This document shows positions 15,024-22,867 of a DNA stretch of 30,258 bases, piece by piece. How positions within the stretch are numbered: position 1 is the first letter of the stretch; the number at the start of each line of letters is the position of its first letter. The stretch comes from Treponema sp. Lineage in GTDB: Bacteria > Spirochaetota > Spirochaetia > Treponematales > Breznakiellaceae. Below the pieces are notes generated by a model. That model made no database searches, was not told the origin of the DNA, and saw only the letters and a list, made by a program, of their open reading frames with translations. A program made the translations under genes and the position numbers. The stretch is from contig JAISPH010000045.1 in the NCBI GenBank assembly GCA_031275035.1, positions 1 through 30,258 on the forward strand, given 5' to 3'.

Positions 15024-16382
15024 CTAACGCCGGACCAGAAAAAGTATATCCCCAAAGACCGCAAAAATCATCAGGCCGAAGATGAGAGCCACCCCTACGG
15101 TTTGGAAGGCGCTTACCATCCTGGGATGGAGGGGCCCCCGCTTGATAAGCTCAACGATAAAGAGCAGGATCATCCCCCCATCGAGCACAGGAAGAGGGAG
15201 GAGGTTCATAATACAGAGGGCTATGGAGATGAGGGCCAGGAAGTTGGTCATGGTGCTCAGTCCCATGCCGAAGCTCTGGCCGAAGCCCTCCGCCGCCACA
15301 TCCCCCACCATGTAGGTTATTCTGACCGGACCGGATACCGCCTGGGTCAGATCGATTCCCCTGAAGAGCAGGGCCAGGCTGCGGATTGAAAGGGTAAAGG
15401 TTTTCCAGGTTTCCGCCGTTCCTGCGGCCAGGGCCTCCAGGGGATTGAGGGAAGGGGTGCGGTACCGTATTGCTTCGTAACCGATGCCCAGTTCCGCATC
15501 TCCGGCGGCAGAATAGGAAACTACCAGATCGGTTTTCAGCTCTCCGCCGGAACGTTCCAATGCCAGGGATAGAACCGGAGGCTGGGATTTGAGGATTCTG
15601 TTGAATTGAGCCGTATAGAGCAGCTCTTCTCCGTTCACCCGGAGAATCCGGTCCCCCGCCCGGATTCCCGCTATCCATGCGGGACTTCCCTCGGCCACGG
15701 AACGCACCAGGGGCTCGGTCCAGGCGTAGACCCCGATCTTGCCTGCGCCGGTGCTTTTGTCCAGGACTGGGCGTATCATAAGATCCGCCGTACCGCCGTT
15801 CCGTTCCACCCTCATGGACAGGGTCTTTTCCGGGTTGGTGGCAATGGCCTCCAGTATATCGTGATAGTTGGCGACGGGCCTGCCGCCGATGGCAATTATC
15901 CGGTCCCCCGACACAAGCCCCGCTTCGTCCGCGGGATACCGCTCCCCGCTTTCAACGTCGGAGAGAAGCACGATACGGTTGTCCAGGGTGGTGATTTCGA
16001 AGCCGATGCCCCAGATGCAGGAAAGTACCAGCACCGCAAAGAGGAGGTTGAAAAGGGGGCCTGCCAAACAGACGACGATCCGCTTCAAGGGATGGGCCCC
16101 CAGGTAGGTGCCCTTAATCCGGGGCGTTTCCTTCAGCTTATTGTCATAGGCTTCCTGGAATTCATTCTCTCCCCGCATCTTACAGTAGCCCCCGATGGGG
16201 AACATGCCCAGCCGGTATTCGACGGCGCCGATCTTCTTTTTAAGCAGGGGGCTGCCCCAGCCTATGGAAAAGGCCTCTACATCGATCCCCATAAGCCGGG
16301 CGGCAAGGAAATGACCCAGTTCGTGGACAAAAACCACCACCCCCAGGCCGATTAATCCCAGAACTATTTTTATCGCTGTCAT
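15024..16382 (-). CDS. rseP: Site-2 protease family zinc metalloprotease RseP
   Basis: RseP cleaves membrane-embedded substrates such as anti-sigma factors and signal-peptide remnants. The 452-aa product has the zinc motif HELGH (20-24) in the first membrane helix, the third ligand in MNLLPLPVLDGG (D401), and two PDZ domains between about 125 and 300 (SGDRIIAIGGRPVANYHDI, AGDRILRVNGEEL). Four membrane segments are visible, as expected. The start overlaps the dxr stop by four bases (ATGA). The cdsA-dxr-rseP order is shared with many bacteria. The local substrate is unknown. Confidence 0.95.
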   Translation of the reverse strand: MTAIKIVLGLIGLGVVVFVHELGHFLAARLMGIDVEAFSIGWGSPLLKKKIGAVEYRLGMFPIGGYCKMRGENEFQEAYDNKLKETPRIKGTYLGAHPLKRIVVCLAGPLFNLLFAVLVLSCIWGIGFEITTLDNRIVLLSDVESGERYPADEAGLVSGDRIIAIGGRPVANYHDILEAIATNPEKTLSMRVERNGGTADLMIRPVLDKSTGAGKIGVYAWTEPLVRSVAEGSPAWIAGIRAGDRILRVNGEELLYTAQFNRILKSQPPVLSLALERSGGELKTDLVVSYSAAGDAELGIGYEAIRYRTPSLNPLEALAAGTAETWKTFTLSIRSLALLFRGIDLTQAVSGPVRITYMVGDVAAEGFGQSFGMGLSTMTNFLALISIALCIMNLLPLPVLDGGMILLFIVELIKRGPLHPRMVSAFQTVGVALIFGLMIFAVFGDILFLVRR

Positions 16383-17533
16383 AATTTCTCCGTACGAATA
16401 TACGTTTCTGCAAATTCCCGGGCTTTCCGGTCCCCCTCAAGGATCTCTTCCAAATCCCCCGGGGCGGCCGTCCAATCCCTGCCTAAAACATACTCAACAA
16501 TGCGGGGTATATCAAGAAACGGAAGCTCCCCCCTCAAAAAAGCGGCCGCCGCCGTCTCGTTGGCGGCGTTGTACGCCGCAGGGTAGAGGCGTCCCCTTCG
16601 GGCCGCTTCATAGGCCAGGGGAAGCAGCGGAAACCGCCCGCCGTCGGGACTGCCGAATTCCAGGGTCAGGGTCTCAAAATTGAGATGTTCTACGATCCGG
16701 CCGCCGGTATCTTCGGGCCAATAGAGGGCGTCCTGGATGGGAAGACGCATGTCCGGCCGGGAAAGCTGGGCGTAGACCGCCCCGTTTTTCAGGCGAATCA
16801 TGGAATGGACCACGCTCTGGGGATGGATAACCACGCGTACCTTTTCCGGGGGAATCTTGAAGAGCTGAACCGCCTCGATTACCTCAAGGCCCTTATTCCC
16901 CAGGGTGGCCGAATCAATGGTTATTTTGGGGCCCATCTTCCAGGTAGGATGGGCCAGGGCGTCGCCGGGACGAACCTCTTTTAACTGTTCCAGAGTATAG
17001 TTGCGGAAGGGGCCTCCCGAGGCGGTAAGGAGTATCTCTTCCAGGTTTTCCGCGCCATGGGCGTTCAAGAGATTGAAGATCGCCGAATGTTCCGAATCCA
17101 CCGGGATAATATGGACCTTTTTTTCCGCGGCCCTGGCAAAGACCAGGGGGCCCGCCATGACCAGCGTTTCCTTGTTTGCCAGGGCCAGATTCGCCCCCGC
17201 CTCCAGGGCCGCCAGGGAAGGCTCCAGCCCCGCCGCTCCGGCGATGCCGTTGATTACGATGTCCGCCCCGGATGCGGTAATGGCCTCAAGAAGGCCCTTC
17301 CTGCCGTAACAGGCAATGCCGGCCCCGGAACCTGCGGTATCCGGGGCGTTTCCCGAAAGAACAAGCCGGGCGGCGGGGAATTCCCGGCCCAGGCGGCAAA
17401 GGCCTTCCCCGTCCCTGTGAGCGCTGAGGAGTACCGTATCAAACCCGGCCCTTTCCCGCCGGAGTATATCCAGGGCGCTTTTCCCAATGGAACCTGTGGC
17501 GCCCAGCAGGGCAACCCGTTTCTTTTTTTCCAT
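16379..17533 (-). CDS. dxr: 1-deoxy-D-xylulose-5-phosphate reductoisomerase
   Basis: Dxr converts DXP to MEP, the committed step of the non-mevalonate isoprenoid pathway, using NADPH and a divalent metal. The 384-aa product has the NADPH loop GATGSIG (11-17), ANKET (119-123), metal ligands in DSEHS (D146, E148) and the third ligand E217 in LGNKGLEVIEA, with ASGGPF (171-176) in the active site. It is complete and of normal length. Its position next to uppS is functionally sensible, since MEP-pathway isoprenoids feed undecaprenyl-PP. The stop overlaps the rseP start (ATGA), and it begins 7 bases after cdsA. Confidence 0.96.
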   Translation of the reverse strand: MEKKKRVALLGATGSIGKSALDILRRERAGFDTVLLSAHRDGEGLCRLGREFPAARLVLSGNAPDTAGSGAGIACYGRKGLLEAITASGADIVINGIAGAAGLEPSLAALEAGANLALANKETLVMAGPLVFARAAEKKVHIIPVDSEHSAIFNLLNAHGAENLEEILLTASGGPFRNYTLEQLKEVRPGDALAHPTWKMGPKITIDSATLGNKGLEVIEAVQLFKIPPEKVRVVIHPQSVVHSMIRLKNGAVYAQLSRPDMRLPIQDALYWPEDTGGRIVEHLNFETLTLEFGSPDGGRFPLLPLAYEAARRGRLYPAAYNAANETAAAAFLRGELPFLDIPRIVEYVLGRDWTAAPGDLEEILEGDRKAREFAETYIRTEKL

Positions 17534-17540
17534 GAATGCA

Positions 17541-18419
17541 TCAAACCCGGAAGAGAACCCAGTAGAGGATATAGTAGACCGGCGCGGCCATGGCTATAGA
17601 ATCAATAGTATCCAGCGCCCCCCCCCGGCCGGGAATAATGGTTCCCGAGTCCTTGATGTCGGAACTCCGCTTCATCGCCGATTCCGCCAGGTCCCCCAGG
17701 GTAGCGGCGATCCCCGCCGTCAGCCCGATGATGATCCCCGAAACCGAGCGGGAAAACCGGACGGGGTCAAAGGCGGCGGGTACAAAGTATACCGCGGCCA
17801 GACCCGCCAGAGTGGCGGCGGCCAGTCCTCCTATAAAACCGGCGGCGCTCTTGTTGGGACTGGCGGGGATAAGGCCCCGGTTATTTTTGCCGAAGAGCAT
17901 TCCCGCTGCCCAGGCGACGGAATCGTTGGCAAAGACCGTAAGGAGGAACAGGAGGATTACCTTTTCCGCCTGGGGAAAGAGGGTCATTCTGATGATCCAG
18001 AGTATAAAGACTCCGGGGTAGAACATGACTGCGAAACCTGCGGTAACCCGGCGGATCGTTCCGTCAAGCCGGTCTGCGGGAGAAAAAATATTGGATATTA
18101 AACACCAGGAAGCTCCCAGAATAAAGACCGCGGGGAAGATATAGGCCACCGCCTTAAAACTGACCGATAGGGTCATCGCCGCGGGGCCGGCTATGCCTAA
18201 AAGGACCGCCTCCACAGGATGAAGGGAACAACCCGGCGGATCCTTTGAAAGGGGGGGCTTCTTTTTCAGCATATTTGCAAATTCAAGGGCCCCCAGGGCG
18301 CTCAGGATGACCACAATGATATTGACCGCCAGATGATTCTTTTGAGGAAGGAGCACCACCAGAATAACCAGGGGAACCCCGATAAAAAACACTAAAAGCC
18401 GCTGTATAAGTTTTTTCAT
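17541..18419 (-). CDS. cdsA: Phosphatidate cytidylyltransferase (CDP-diacylglycerol synthase)
   Basis: CdsA makes CDP-diacylglycerol from phosphatidate and CTP, the precursor of bacterial phospholipids. The 292-aa product has seven to eight membrane segments. The C-terminal signature reads SAMKRSSDIKDSGTIIPGRG, then GALDTIDS. In the usual signature this part is PGHGG-xxDRxDS, so His is Arg and Arg is Thr here, while the metal-binding aspartates (KDSG, LDTID) remain. FANDSVAWAAG is the other conserved patch (residues about 164-174). It overlaps uppS by four bases (ATGA). The identity is secure; the signature substitutions are worth comparing with other spirochaetes. Confidence 0.93.
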   Translation of the reverse strand: MKKLIQRLLVFFIGVPLVILVVLLPQKNHLAVNIIVVILSALGALEFANMLKKKPPLSKDPPGCSLHPVEAVLLGIAGPAAMTLSVSFKAVAYIFPAVFILGASWCLISNIFSPADRLDGTIRRVTAGFAVMFYPGVFILWIIRMTLFPQAEKVILLFLLTVFANDSVAWAAGMLFGKNNRGLIPASPNKSAAGFIGGLAAATLAGLAAVYFVPAAFDPVRFSRSVSGIIIGLTAGIAATLGDLAESAMKRSSDIKDSGTIIPGRGGALDTIDSIAMAAPVYYILYWVLFRV

Positions 18420-19162
18420 GTATCCGATCCGGTTTCTCCGGTCTTTATGCCGCCGAAACGGCGGTCCCGTTTTTGAAAATTCGCTACCGCCTCCCGGAGA
18501 TCCTCTTCCGTCCAGTCAGGCCATAGTTTATCCGAAACATACAATTCCGCATAGGCCGATTCCCAAAGCAGAAAATTGCTGGTCCTCATTTCTCCGGCAG
18601 TTCTGATGATAAGATCCGGGTCGGGAATATCCGGGTTATCCAGATATTTTGCCAGATCCTCCCCGGTGATCCTGCCGGCGTTTCCCTCCGCCCTCAGACG
18701 GTTAACGGCGCGGACTATCTCATCCCTGCCTCCGTAATTGAGGGCCAGGATCACCTGCATCCCCTCAAAGAAACGGGTGTCTCCGCAGGCTTCCCGGATT
18801 TCCGCAGCAATATCCGGGGGAAGTCCCTCCGCATCCCCCGCATGGCGGAGCCGGAGCCGGTTTTCCCGGTAAAAATCAAGCTCCCCCCTGAGATGCTTTT
18901 TTACCAACCCCATGATGAAACCCACCTCTTCGGCGGTCCGCTTCCAGTTCTCCGTGGAAAAGGTATAGAGGGTAAGATACCTTATCCCCATATCGCTGGC
19001 AGCCTTAACCACCCGCTTTGCCGCTTTAAGCCCCTCCAGATGGCCCTGGGTACGGATCTGGTTCCGCCTCCGGGCCCACCTGCCGTTTCCATCCATTATA
19101 ATGCCTACATGGGCGGGGAGGCGGTTGGTATCGGTAACCGGGCTGCCTTTTTGAGCGGACAA
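18416..19162 (-). CDS. uppS: Undecaprenyl diphosphate synthase
   Basis: UppS extends farnesyl-PP with eight isopentenyl units to make the lipid carrier for cell wall synthesis. The 248-aa product has HVGIIMDGNGRWA with catalytic D24, then LTLYTFSTENWKR (about 63-75), VILALNYGGRDEI and the C-terminal signature DLIIRTAGEMRTSNFLLWES. The start is TTG at 19162, directly after the frr stop, with GGAAG about 8 bases upstream; the next Met is inside the active-site motif, so the TTG is needed. It overlaps cdsA by four bases. Confidence 0.95.
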   Translation of the reverse strand: MSAQKGSPVTDTNRLPAHVGIIMDGNGRWARRRNQIRTQGHLEGLKAAKRVVKAASDMGIRYLTLYTFSTENWKRTAEEVGFIMGLVKKHLRGELDFYRENRLRLRHAGDAEGLPPDIAAEIREACGDTRFFEGMQVILALNYGGRDEIVRAVNRLRAEGNAGRITGEDLAKYLDNPDIPDPDLIIRTAGEMRTSNFLLWESAYAELYVSDKLWPDWTEEDLREAVANFQKRDRRFGGIKTGETGSDT

Positions 19163-19717
19163 TTAAACTTCCAGTATTTCCTTTTCCTTTTCTTCCAGGA
19201 TCCGGTCGATCTGTTTGATATAGGAATCGGTCAACTTCTGCAGTTCCTCCGAGGTCCGGCTTTCCTCGTCCTCGGTCAACTCTTTGTCTTTAAGGGCCTT
19301 TTTCAATTCGTCGTTGCCGTCCCGGCGTATGTTCCGCACCGCCACCCGGCTCTGCTCCGCCTGGTTTTTGGCAAGCTTGGCCAGTTCTTTCCGGCGTTCC
19401 TCCGTCAGGGGAGGAATAGCGATGCGGATCACCTTGCCGTCGTTGGAGGGATTGAGGGAAAGTTCCGAGGAACGGACAGCCTTTTCAATCTCTCCGATAA
19501 GGCCCTTGTCCCAGGGCTGGATTACAATGAGCCGCGCCTCGGGAATGGAGATATTGGCCACCTGATTCAGGGGCGATTTATCCCCGTAACAGTCAATCCG
19601 TATCTTGTCAAAGAGACCGGCCGAGGCCCGGCCGGTCCTCAGGGAGGCAAACTCATCTTTAAGGCTTGCCACGGTCTTTTTCATCCGCTCTTCGGAACTT
19701 TGTATTGCTTTATGCAT
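19163..19717 (-). CDS. frr: Ribosome recycling factor
   Basis: RRF splits post-termination ribosomes with EF-G. The 184-aa product has the expected length and the typical segments: the first long helix with MKKTVASLKDEFASLRTGRAS, then YGDKSPLNQVANISIPEARLIVIQPWDKG, LNPSNDGKVIRIAIPPLTEERRKEL, and the final helices EEELQKLTD-like to EKEKEILEV. GGAGGGG lies 6 bases before the ATG at 19717. It follows tsf after an 90-base gap that contains a strong hairpin, and its TAA touches the TTG of uppS. Confidence 0.97.
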   Translation of the reverse strand: MHKAIQSSEERMKKTVASLKDEFASLRTGRASAGLFDKIRIDCYGDKSPLNQVANISIPEARLIVIQPWDKGLIGEIEKAVRSSELSLNPSNDGKVIRIAIPPLTEERRKELAKLAKNQAEQSRVAVRNIRRDGNDELKKALKDKELTEDEESRTSEELQKLTDSYIKQIDRILEEKEKEILEV

Positions 19718-19763
19718 ATCCCCTCCGTTTTTTATAGGGAGCGTTCTCCCGCCGCGGGACGCG

Positions 19764-19788
19764 CAGGACGGCGGACGCCGCCGTCCTG
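19764..19788. promoter_or_regulatory. 11-bp perfect hairpin between tsf and frr
   Basis: CAGGACGGCGG (19764-19774) pairs exactly with 19778-19788 around ACG. It sits 20 bases after the tsf stop. No T-run follows on the minus strand, so an RNA processing or stability element is more likely than a terminator. Confidence 0.65.
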
Positions 19789-19807
19789 CAGGAACGGAAC
19801 CGTTCCC

Positions 19808-20659
19808 CTACTGTCCGACCTTAAAGTAAGCATAATCATTAATGCTGAGTCTGGCTCCAAGTTTTTTTTCACATTCCGCCAGGGCCTGGCTAACGGTTAA
19901 CCTTTCGTCGTTTACATAGCCCTGTTCCAGAAGGCAGATGTCGGCAAGGTACTTGTTGACCTTTCCCTTGAGGATATTTTCGATTACGTTAGCGGGTTTA
20001 CCTTTGACCTTTTCGTCCTGTTCTATCTGTTTGCGGAAGATATCCTCCTGCTCCCTGAGGAAGGCGGGATCGATCCTGTTGCGGTCCAACGCCAGGGGGT
20101 TAAAGGCGGCCACATGAAGGGCAATGCTGAAGGCGAAAGCCCTGGCTTCTTCGTTCCCGAAAATCTCAGGCTTGTCCGCTCCCATCTTAACCGCCACCCC
20201 AATGGCTCCGTTTCCATGGATGTACTGGGTCAGATATTCACCCGCTTCAGCTTTGAGCGTCCTGATCCGTTTAAGGCTCATGTTTTCCCGGATCTTGGTA
20301 GCCAAATCGGTAACCATGCCGTTTAACTCATCGGTGATTTCGGTGATACCCTCGTCCAGAATCTTGTCGGTAATAATCCCGCCCAGGGCGATAAAGTCCG
20401 GGTTCCGGGCTACAAAGTCGGTTTCCGTGGCCAGTTCTACCAGCGCCGCGGCTCCGTCCTTTGTTTTTACAAAGATCTTTCCCTCATTGGTCGCCCGGCC
20501 GGACCGTTTCTCCACCGCGGCAAGCCCCTTTTCCTTTAAGAGTTTTTCCGCCTTGTTAAAATCGCCCCCGGCGTTTACCAGGGCATTTTTACATTCCAGC
20601 ATTCCCGCTCCGGTTTTTTCCCGAAGTTTCTTTACATCTGCCGCAGTTATATCAGCCAT
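19808..20659 (-). CDS. tsf: Elongation factor Ts
   Basis: EF-Ts recycles EF-Tu by nucleotide exchange. The 283-aa product begins with the UBA-like domain (ITAADVKKLREKTGAGMLECKNAL), followed by GGDFNKAEKLLKEKG and the exchange motif TDFVARN (80-86). HVAAFNPLAL and the C-terminal FRKQIEQDEKVKGKPANVIENILKGKVNK-like segment (about residues 206-236) are also typical. The length is normal. AGAAGGAG precedes the ATG at 20659 at good spacing. It lies 232 bases after rpsB, beyond a terminator-like hairpin and other stems, so read-through or a separate promoter must supply it. Confidence 0.97.
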   Translation of the reverse strand: MADITAADVKKLREKTGAGMLECKNALVNAGGDFNKAEKLLKEKGLAAVEKRSGRATNEGKIFVKTKDGAAALVELATETDFVARNPDFIALGGIITDKILDEGITEITDELNGMVTDLATKIRENMSLKRIRTLKAEAGEYLTQYIHGNGAIGVAVKMGADKPEIFGNEEARAFAFSIALHVAAFNPLALDRNRIDPAFLREQEDIFRKQIEQDEKVKGKPANVIENILKGKVNKYLADICLLEQGYVNDERLTVSQALAECEKKLGARLSINDYAYFKVGQ

Positions 20660-20736
20660 TTATACAGACTCCTTCTGTGATATTCAAAACCAAGCCTGCC
20701 GGGTATAGCTGCCCGGCGGCAAAGACAACATATTGG

Positions 20737-20771
20737 ACTTGTTCGATAACCCGGTCGGTTATTGAACAAGT
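20737..20771 (+). repeat. 15-bp hairpin in the rpsB-tsf gap
   Basis: 20737-20751 (starts ACTTGTTCG) pairs with 20757-20771, with 14 Watson-Crick pairs plus one G-U (20745 with 20763) on the plus strand; on the minus strand that position is an A-C mismatch. A further stem, GCCGGG/CCCGGC, flanks it at about 20698-20717, and GATTTC/GAAATC lies at about 20787-20803. No gene is visible in the gap. Confidence 0.7.
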
Positions 20772-20817
20772 TTCCCCAAAAACATAGATTTCTTGACGAA
20801 ATCCGCGTTTTTTGTTT

Positions 20818-20858
20818 GTTTTTAAGCGGAAGTTATTTGGAAGCTTCAGTTTCCGAAC
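20818..20858 (+). repeat. Dispersed intergenic element, copy D (most complete)
   Basis: The copy starts GTTTTTAAGCGGA (20818-20830, identical to 7457-7469), runs through GTTATTTGGAAG, and forms a hairpin at 20839-20854 with C-TTCA-G at its tip and one G-U pair (20843 with 20850, plus strand). It ends in CCGAACAA, shared with 436-443. It is the best reference copy of the family. Confidence 0.65.
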
Positions 20859-20863
20859 AACTC

Positions 20864-20892
20864 ATTAAAAATTCCGGTCAATGTTCCGGAAT
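20864..20892 (-). terminator. Intrinsic terminator after rpsB
   Basis: On the minus strand ATTCCGG (20892-20886) pairs with CCGGAAT (20877-20871) and is followed by TTTTTAAT. The hairpin overlaps the last codon of rpsB. It would reduce transcription into tsf unless there is read-through. Confidence 0.65.
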
Positions 20893-21788
20893 TATTCCTC
20901 CTCGTAGACCCTGTCAACGTCCACCGGCAGCTGATCCTCTTCGTGTGTTTCGGATTCGGGCCCGGCGCTGATCCGGGGTTCGGTTTCCGCCGCCGTTGAA
21001 TAGGATTCAATATCGATTTCCTGATCCTCTTCCTTGACCGAGGCGTCGGTGGCGACCTCTTCCGCCTCCTCTTCATCGCCCAGGGTTTCGATAATCTTAA
21101 GTCCCGCCTCGTTATCCGCTTCCACCACCGCATTGGCGACGATCTGGGTAAAGAGGGTGATGGCCCGGATGGCGTCGTCGTTACCCGGAATGGGAAAGTT
21201 GATGCCGTCGGGATTGCAGTTGGTATCCACCACCGCCACAATGGGAATGCCCATACGCTGGGCTTCGGTTACGGCGATGGCTTCCTTGCGGGTATCGATA
21301 ATGAAGAGAATACCCGGCAGTTCCTTCATTTCTTTGATGCCCCCCAGGTTCTTCTGAAGCTTGCCCCGCTCCTTTCCTAGAGAGGCGATTTCTTTCTTGG
21401 TAAGGTTCTCGAAGGTTCCGTCCACTTCCATTTTTTCCAGCTTTTTAAGACGGAGCAGCGATTTTTTGATGGTAACAAAATTGGTAAGCATGCCGCCGAG
21501 CCAGCGGTTGTTTACAAAAAACATGCCGCAGCGCTCGGCTTCTTTTTGAATTGCCTGCTGGGCCTGCTTTTTGGTCCCTACAAAGAGGACCGTCTTGCCC
21601 GAGGCTACGGTTTTGCGGACCGCATCATAGGCGTCCTTGATGGACTGGATGGTTTTTTGGAGATCGATGATGTGGATCCCGTTCCGCTCCGCAAAGATGT
21701 ACTTCTTCATCCGCGGATCCCAGCGCTTTACCTGATGGCCGAAATGGACCCCCGATTCAAGCAGACTCTTCATGGTAACTACAGCCAA
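20892..21788 (-). CDS. rpsB: 30S ribosomal protein uS2, with acidic C-terminal extension
   Basis: uS2 binds late to the 30S head and is needed for uS1 binding. I start it at TTG 21788: GGGGAGG lies about 5 bases upstream, and the encoded start (M)[18 protein letters not shown] is the standard uS2 N-terminus, so the longer open frame to 21836 is not used. Residues 6-235 are a normal uS2 ([60 protein letters not shown]). About 60 extra residues follow, highly acidic ([21 protein letters not shown]) and ending DRVYEEE. The 298-aa product is longer than the usual 230-260. Confidence 0.96.
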   Translation of the reverse strand: MAVVTMKSLLESGVHFGHQVKRWDPRMKKYIFAERNGIHIIDLQKTIQSIKDAYDAVRKTVASGKTVLFVGTKKQAQQAIQKEAERCGMFFVNNRWLGGMLTNFVTIKKSLLRLKKLEKMEVDGTFENLTKKEIASLGKERGKLQKNLGGIKEMKELPGILFIIDTRKEAIAVTEAQRMGIPIVAVVDTNCNPDGINFPIPGNDDAIRAITLFTQIVANAVVEADNEAGLKIIETLGDEEEAEEVATDASVKEEDQEIDIESYSTAAETEPRISAGPESETHEEDQLPVDVDRVYEEE

Positions 21789-21988
21789 AATTTCCTCCCC
21801 TGCGCCGCCGGAATTCCCGGCCGGGCCCGTTGTCAAAGAACAACCCGGACCTTGAGACGCCTTCCCTGTATCTCATTGTTCCGGCGCCCGGAGACGGCGG
21901 AAACAACGGAAGATAGGTAAAGGCCCGGGCCTTTACCTTTGGGCTCCGCTATGCGGAAACCCTGAACTGAACAACGCTTACCCCTCCG
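21789..21988. promoter_or_regulatory. rpsB leader region with 24-bp perfect palindrome at 21915-21938
   Basis: 21915-21938 reads AGGTAAAGGCCC followed by its exact complement, a loopless 24-bp palindrome 50 bases after maf. It may be a maf terminator or an operator. Closer to rpsB, CCGG-GAGA...TCTC-CCGG nested pairing and GTTGT/ACAAC stems are visible on the minus strand, which could be an rpsB autoregulatory leader. I see no convincing -35/-10 pair. Confidence 0.5.
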
Positions 21989-22576
21989 TTAAAACACGTA
22001 GGAATAACCATTATCCTTGAGCATGACATAAAATTCATGGACCGGCAAGCCCACCACGGCGCTGTAGGACCCCTTGATATGGGATACAAAACAGCTGGCC
22101 AGTCCCTGGATCTTGTAGGCGCCGGCCACCCCCTGCCATTCGCCGGTATTGAGATACCATTCCACCTCGTCCTCCGAGAGGGGGGCAAAGCTGACGACGC
22201 TTTCCACGGAACGGCAGTCTATGGATTTTTCCCGGCCCTTAAAGAGGGCCACTGCGGTAATTACCTTATGATCCCGGCCCTGCAGCCGGACGATCATCCT
22301 TTTGGCGTCTTCCCGGCCGACGGGTTTGCCAAAGATCTCTCCGTTTACCGAAACCACCGTATCGGCCCCGCAGATCCAGGACGGGGTCCGCCCCTGAAGC
22401 ACCTCTATAATTTTTTTGACCTTTCTGATTGACAGATCCTCGGCAAATTCCTTGGGATGCAGGTTCTTTTTCGGGCTTTCGTTGATCATTGAAGGCATAA
22501 TGCTGAAAGGAAGCCCCATCAGCCGGAAATACTCCTGCCTGCGAAGAGAACCGGAGGCCAAAATAATAGGTTCCAT
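21989..22576 (-). CDS. maf: Maf family nucleoside triphosphate pyrophosphatase
   Basis: Maf proteins hydrolyse non-canonical or modified nucleoside triphosphates to monophosphates and are linked to septum inhibition. The 195-aa product has the family start IILASGSLRRQEYFRLMG, then ICGADTVVSVNGEIFGKP (catalytic Asp72) and GVAGAYKIQGLASCFVSHIKGSYSAVVGLPV. I use the ATG at 22576: a longer frame to 22606 would run into the tRNA gene. The ATG is only 2 bases from the tRNA-Arg 3' end, so any ribosome binding site would have to lie within the tRNA sequence. The last residues are DNGYSYVF. Confidence 0.92.
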   Translation of the reverse strand: MEPIILASGSLRRQEYFRLMGLPFSIMPSMINESPKKNLHPKEFAEDLSIRKVKKIIEVLQGRTPSWICGADTVVSVNGEIFGKPVGREDAKRMIVRLQGRDHKVITAVALFKGREKSIDCRSVESVVSFAPLSEDEVEWYLNTGEWQGVAGAYKIQGLASCFVSHIKGSYSAVVGLPVHEFYVMLKDNGYSYVF

Positions 22577-22578
22577 TT

Positions 22579-22652
<74 letters not shown>

Positions 22653-22661
22653 ATGCCCGTT

Positions 22662-22690
22662 AAAATAACAAAAACAGGACCCCCTGTCAA
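22662..22690 (-). promoter_or_regulatory. Promoter of tRNA-Arg
   Basis: On the minus strand a perfect TTGACA (22690-22685) and TATTTT (22667-22662) are 17 bp apart, and the tRNA 5' end is 9 bases after the -10 box. It would also drive maf. Confidence 0.8.
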
Positions 22691-22723
22691 GGGCGCCTGT
22701 AAGAACTCCGGCTGGGGTTTACA

Positions 22724-22852
22724 GGCGTTGAGGAGAAAATCGCTCATTCCGTAAAATAAAGAATTACGGCAAAACGATTTTTTCCATAGGGTAAGAAAAC
22801 GGCAGCTTAAGCCGCTTCTAAAAGCTTCAGTTTTTAGAGGTCTCCTCAAGCC
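22724..22852 (+). ncRNA. Candidate structured RNA with four-way junction
   Basis: The gap between the DUF362 gene and the tRNA has no open frame but folds well by eye on the plus strand. P1 is TTGAGGAGA (22728-22736) with 22841-22849, extended by GGC/GCC (22724-22726, 22850-22852). P2 is AAATCG/CGATTT (22737-22742, 22775-22780) carrying CCGTAA/TTACGG (22749-22754, 22764-22769). P3 is CGGC/GCCG (22800-22803, 22811-22814). P4 is an 11-bp stem (22815-22825 with 22830-22840) with loop UUCA. P1/P2, P3/P4 and P4/P1 abut with no unpaired bases. The two wobbles in P4 are G-U only on the plus strand. I see no plus-strand promoter or terminator, so expression is unproven. Confidence 0.4.
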
Positions 22853-22867
22853 GGAGCAGCCCCGTCT

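Noticed and set aside
19764..19788. Terminator between tsf and frr
   Set aside because: The stem is strong, but no T-run follows on the minus strand.
21789..21836. Upstream extension of rpsB
   Set aside because: The extra 16 residues are unlike any uS2, while TTG 21788 has a strong ribosome binding site and gives the standard N-terminus.
22653..22867. tmRNA, SRP RNA or RNase P RNA
   Set aside because: The region is too short for tmRNA or RNase P and has none of their conserved motifs that I can recognise, nor the SRP Alu or S-domain motifs.
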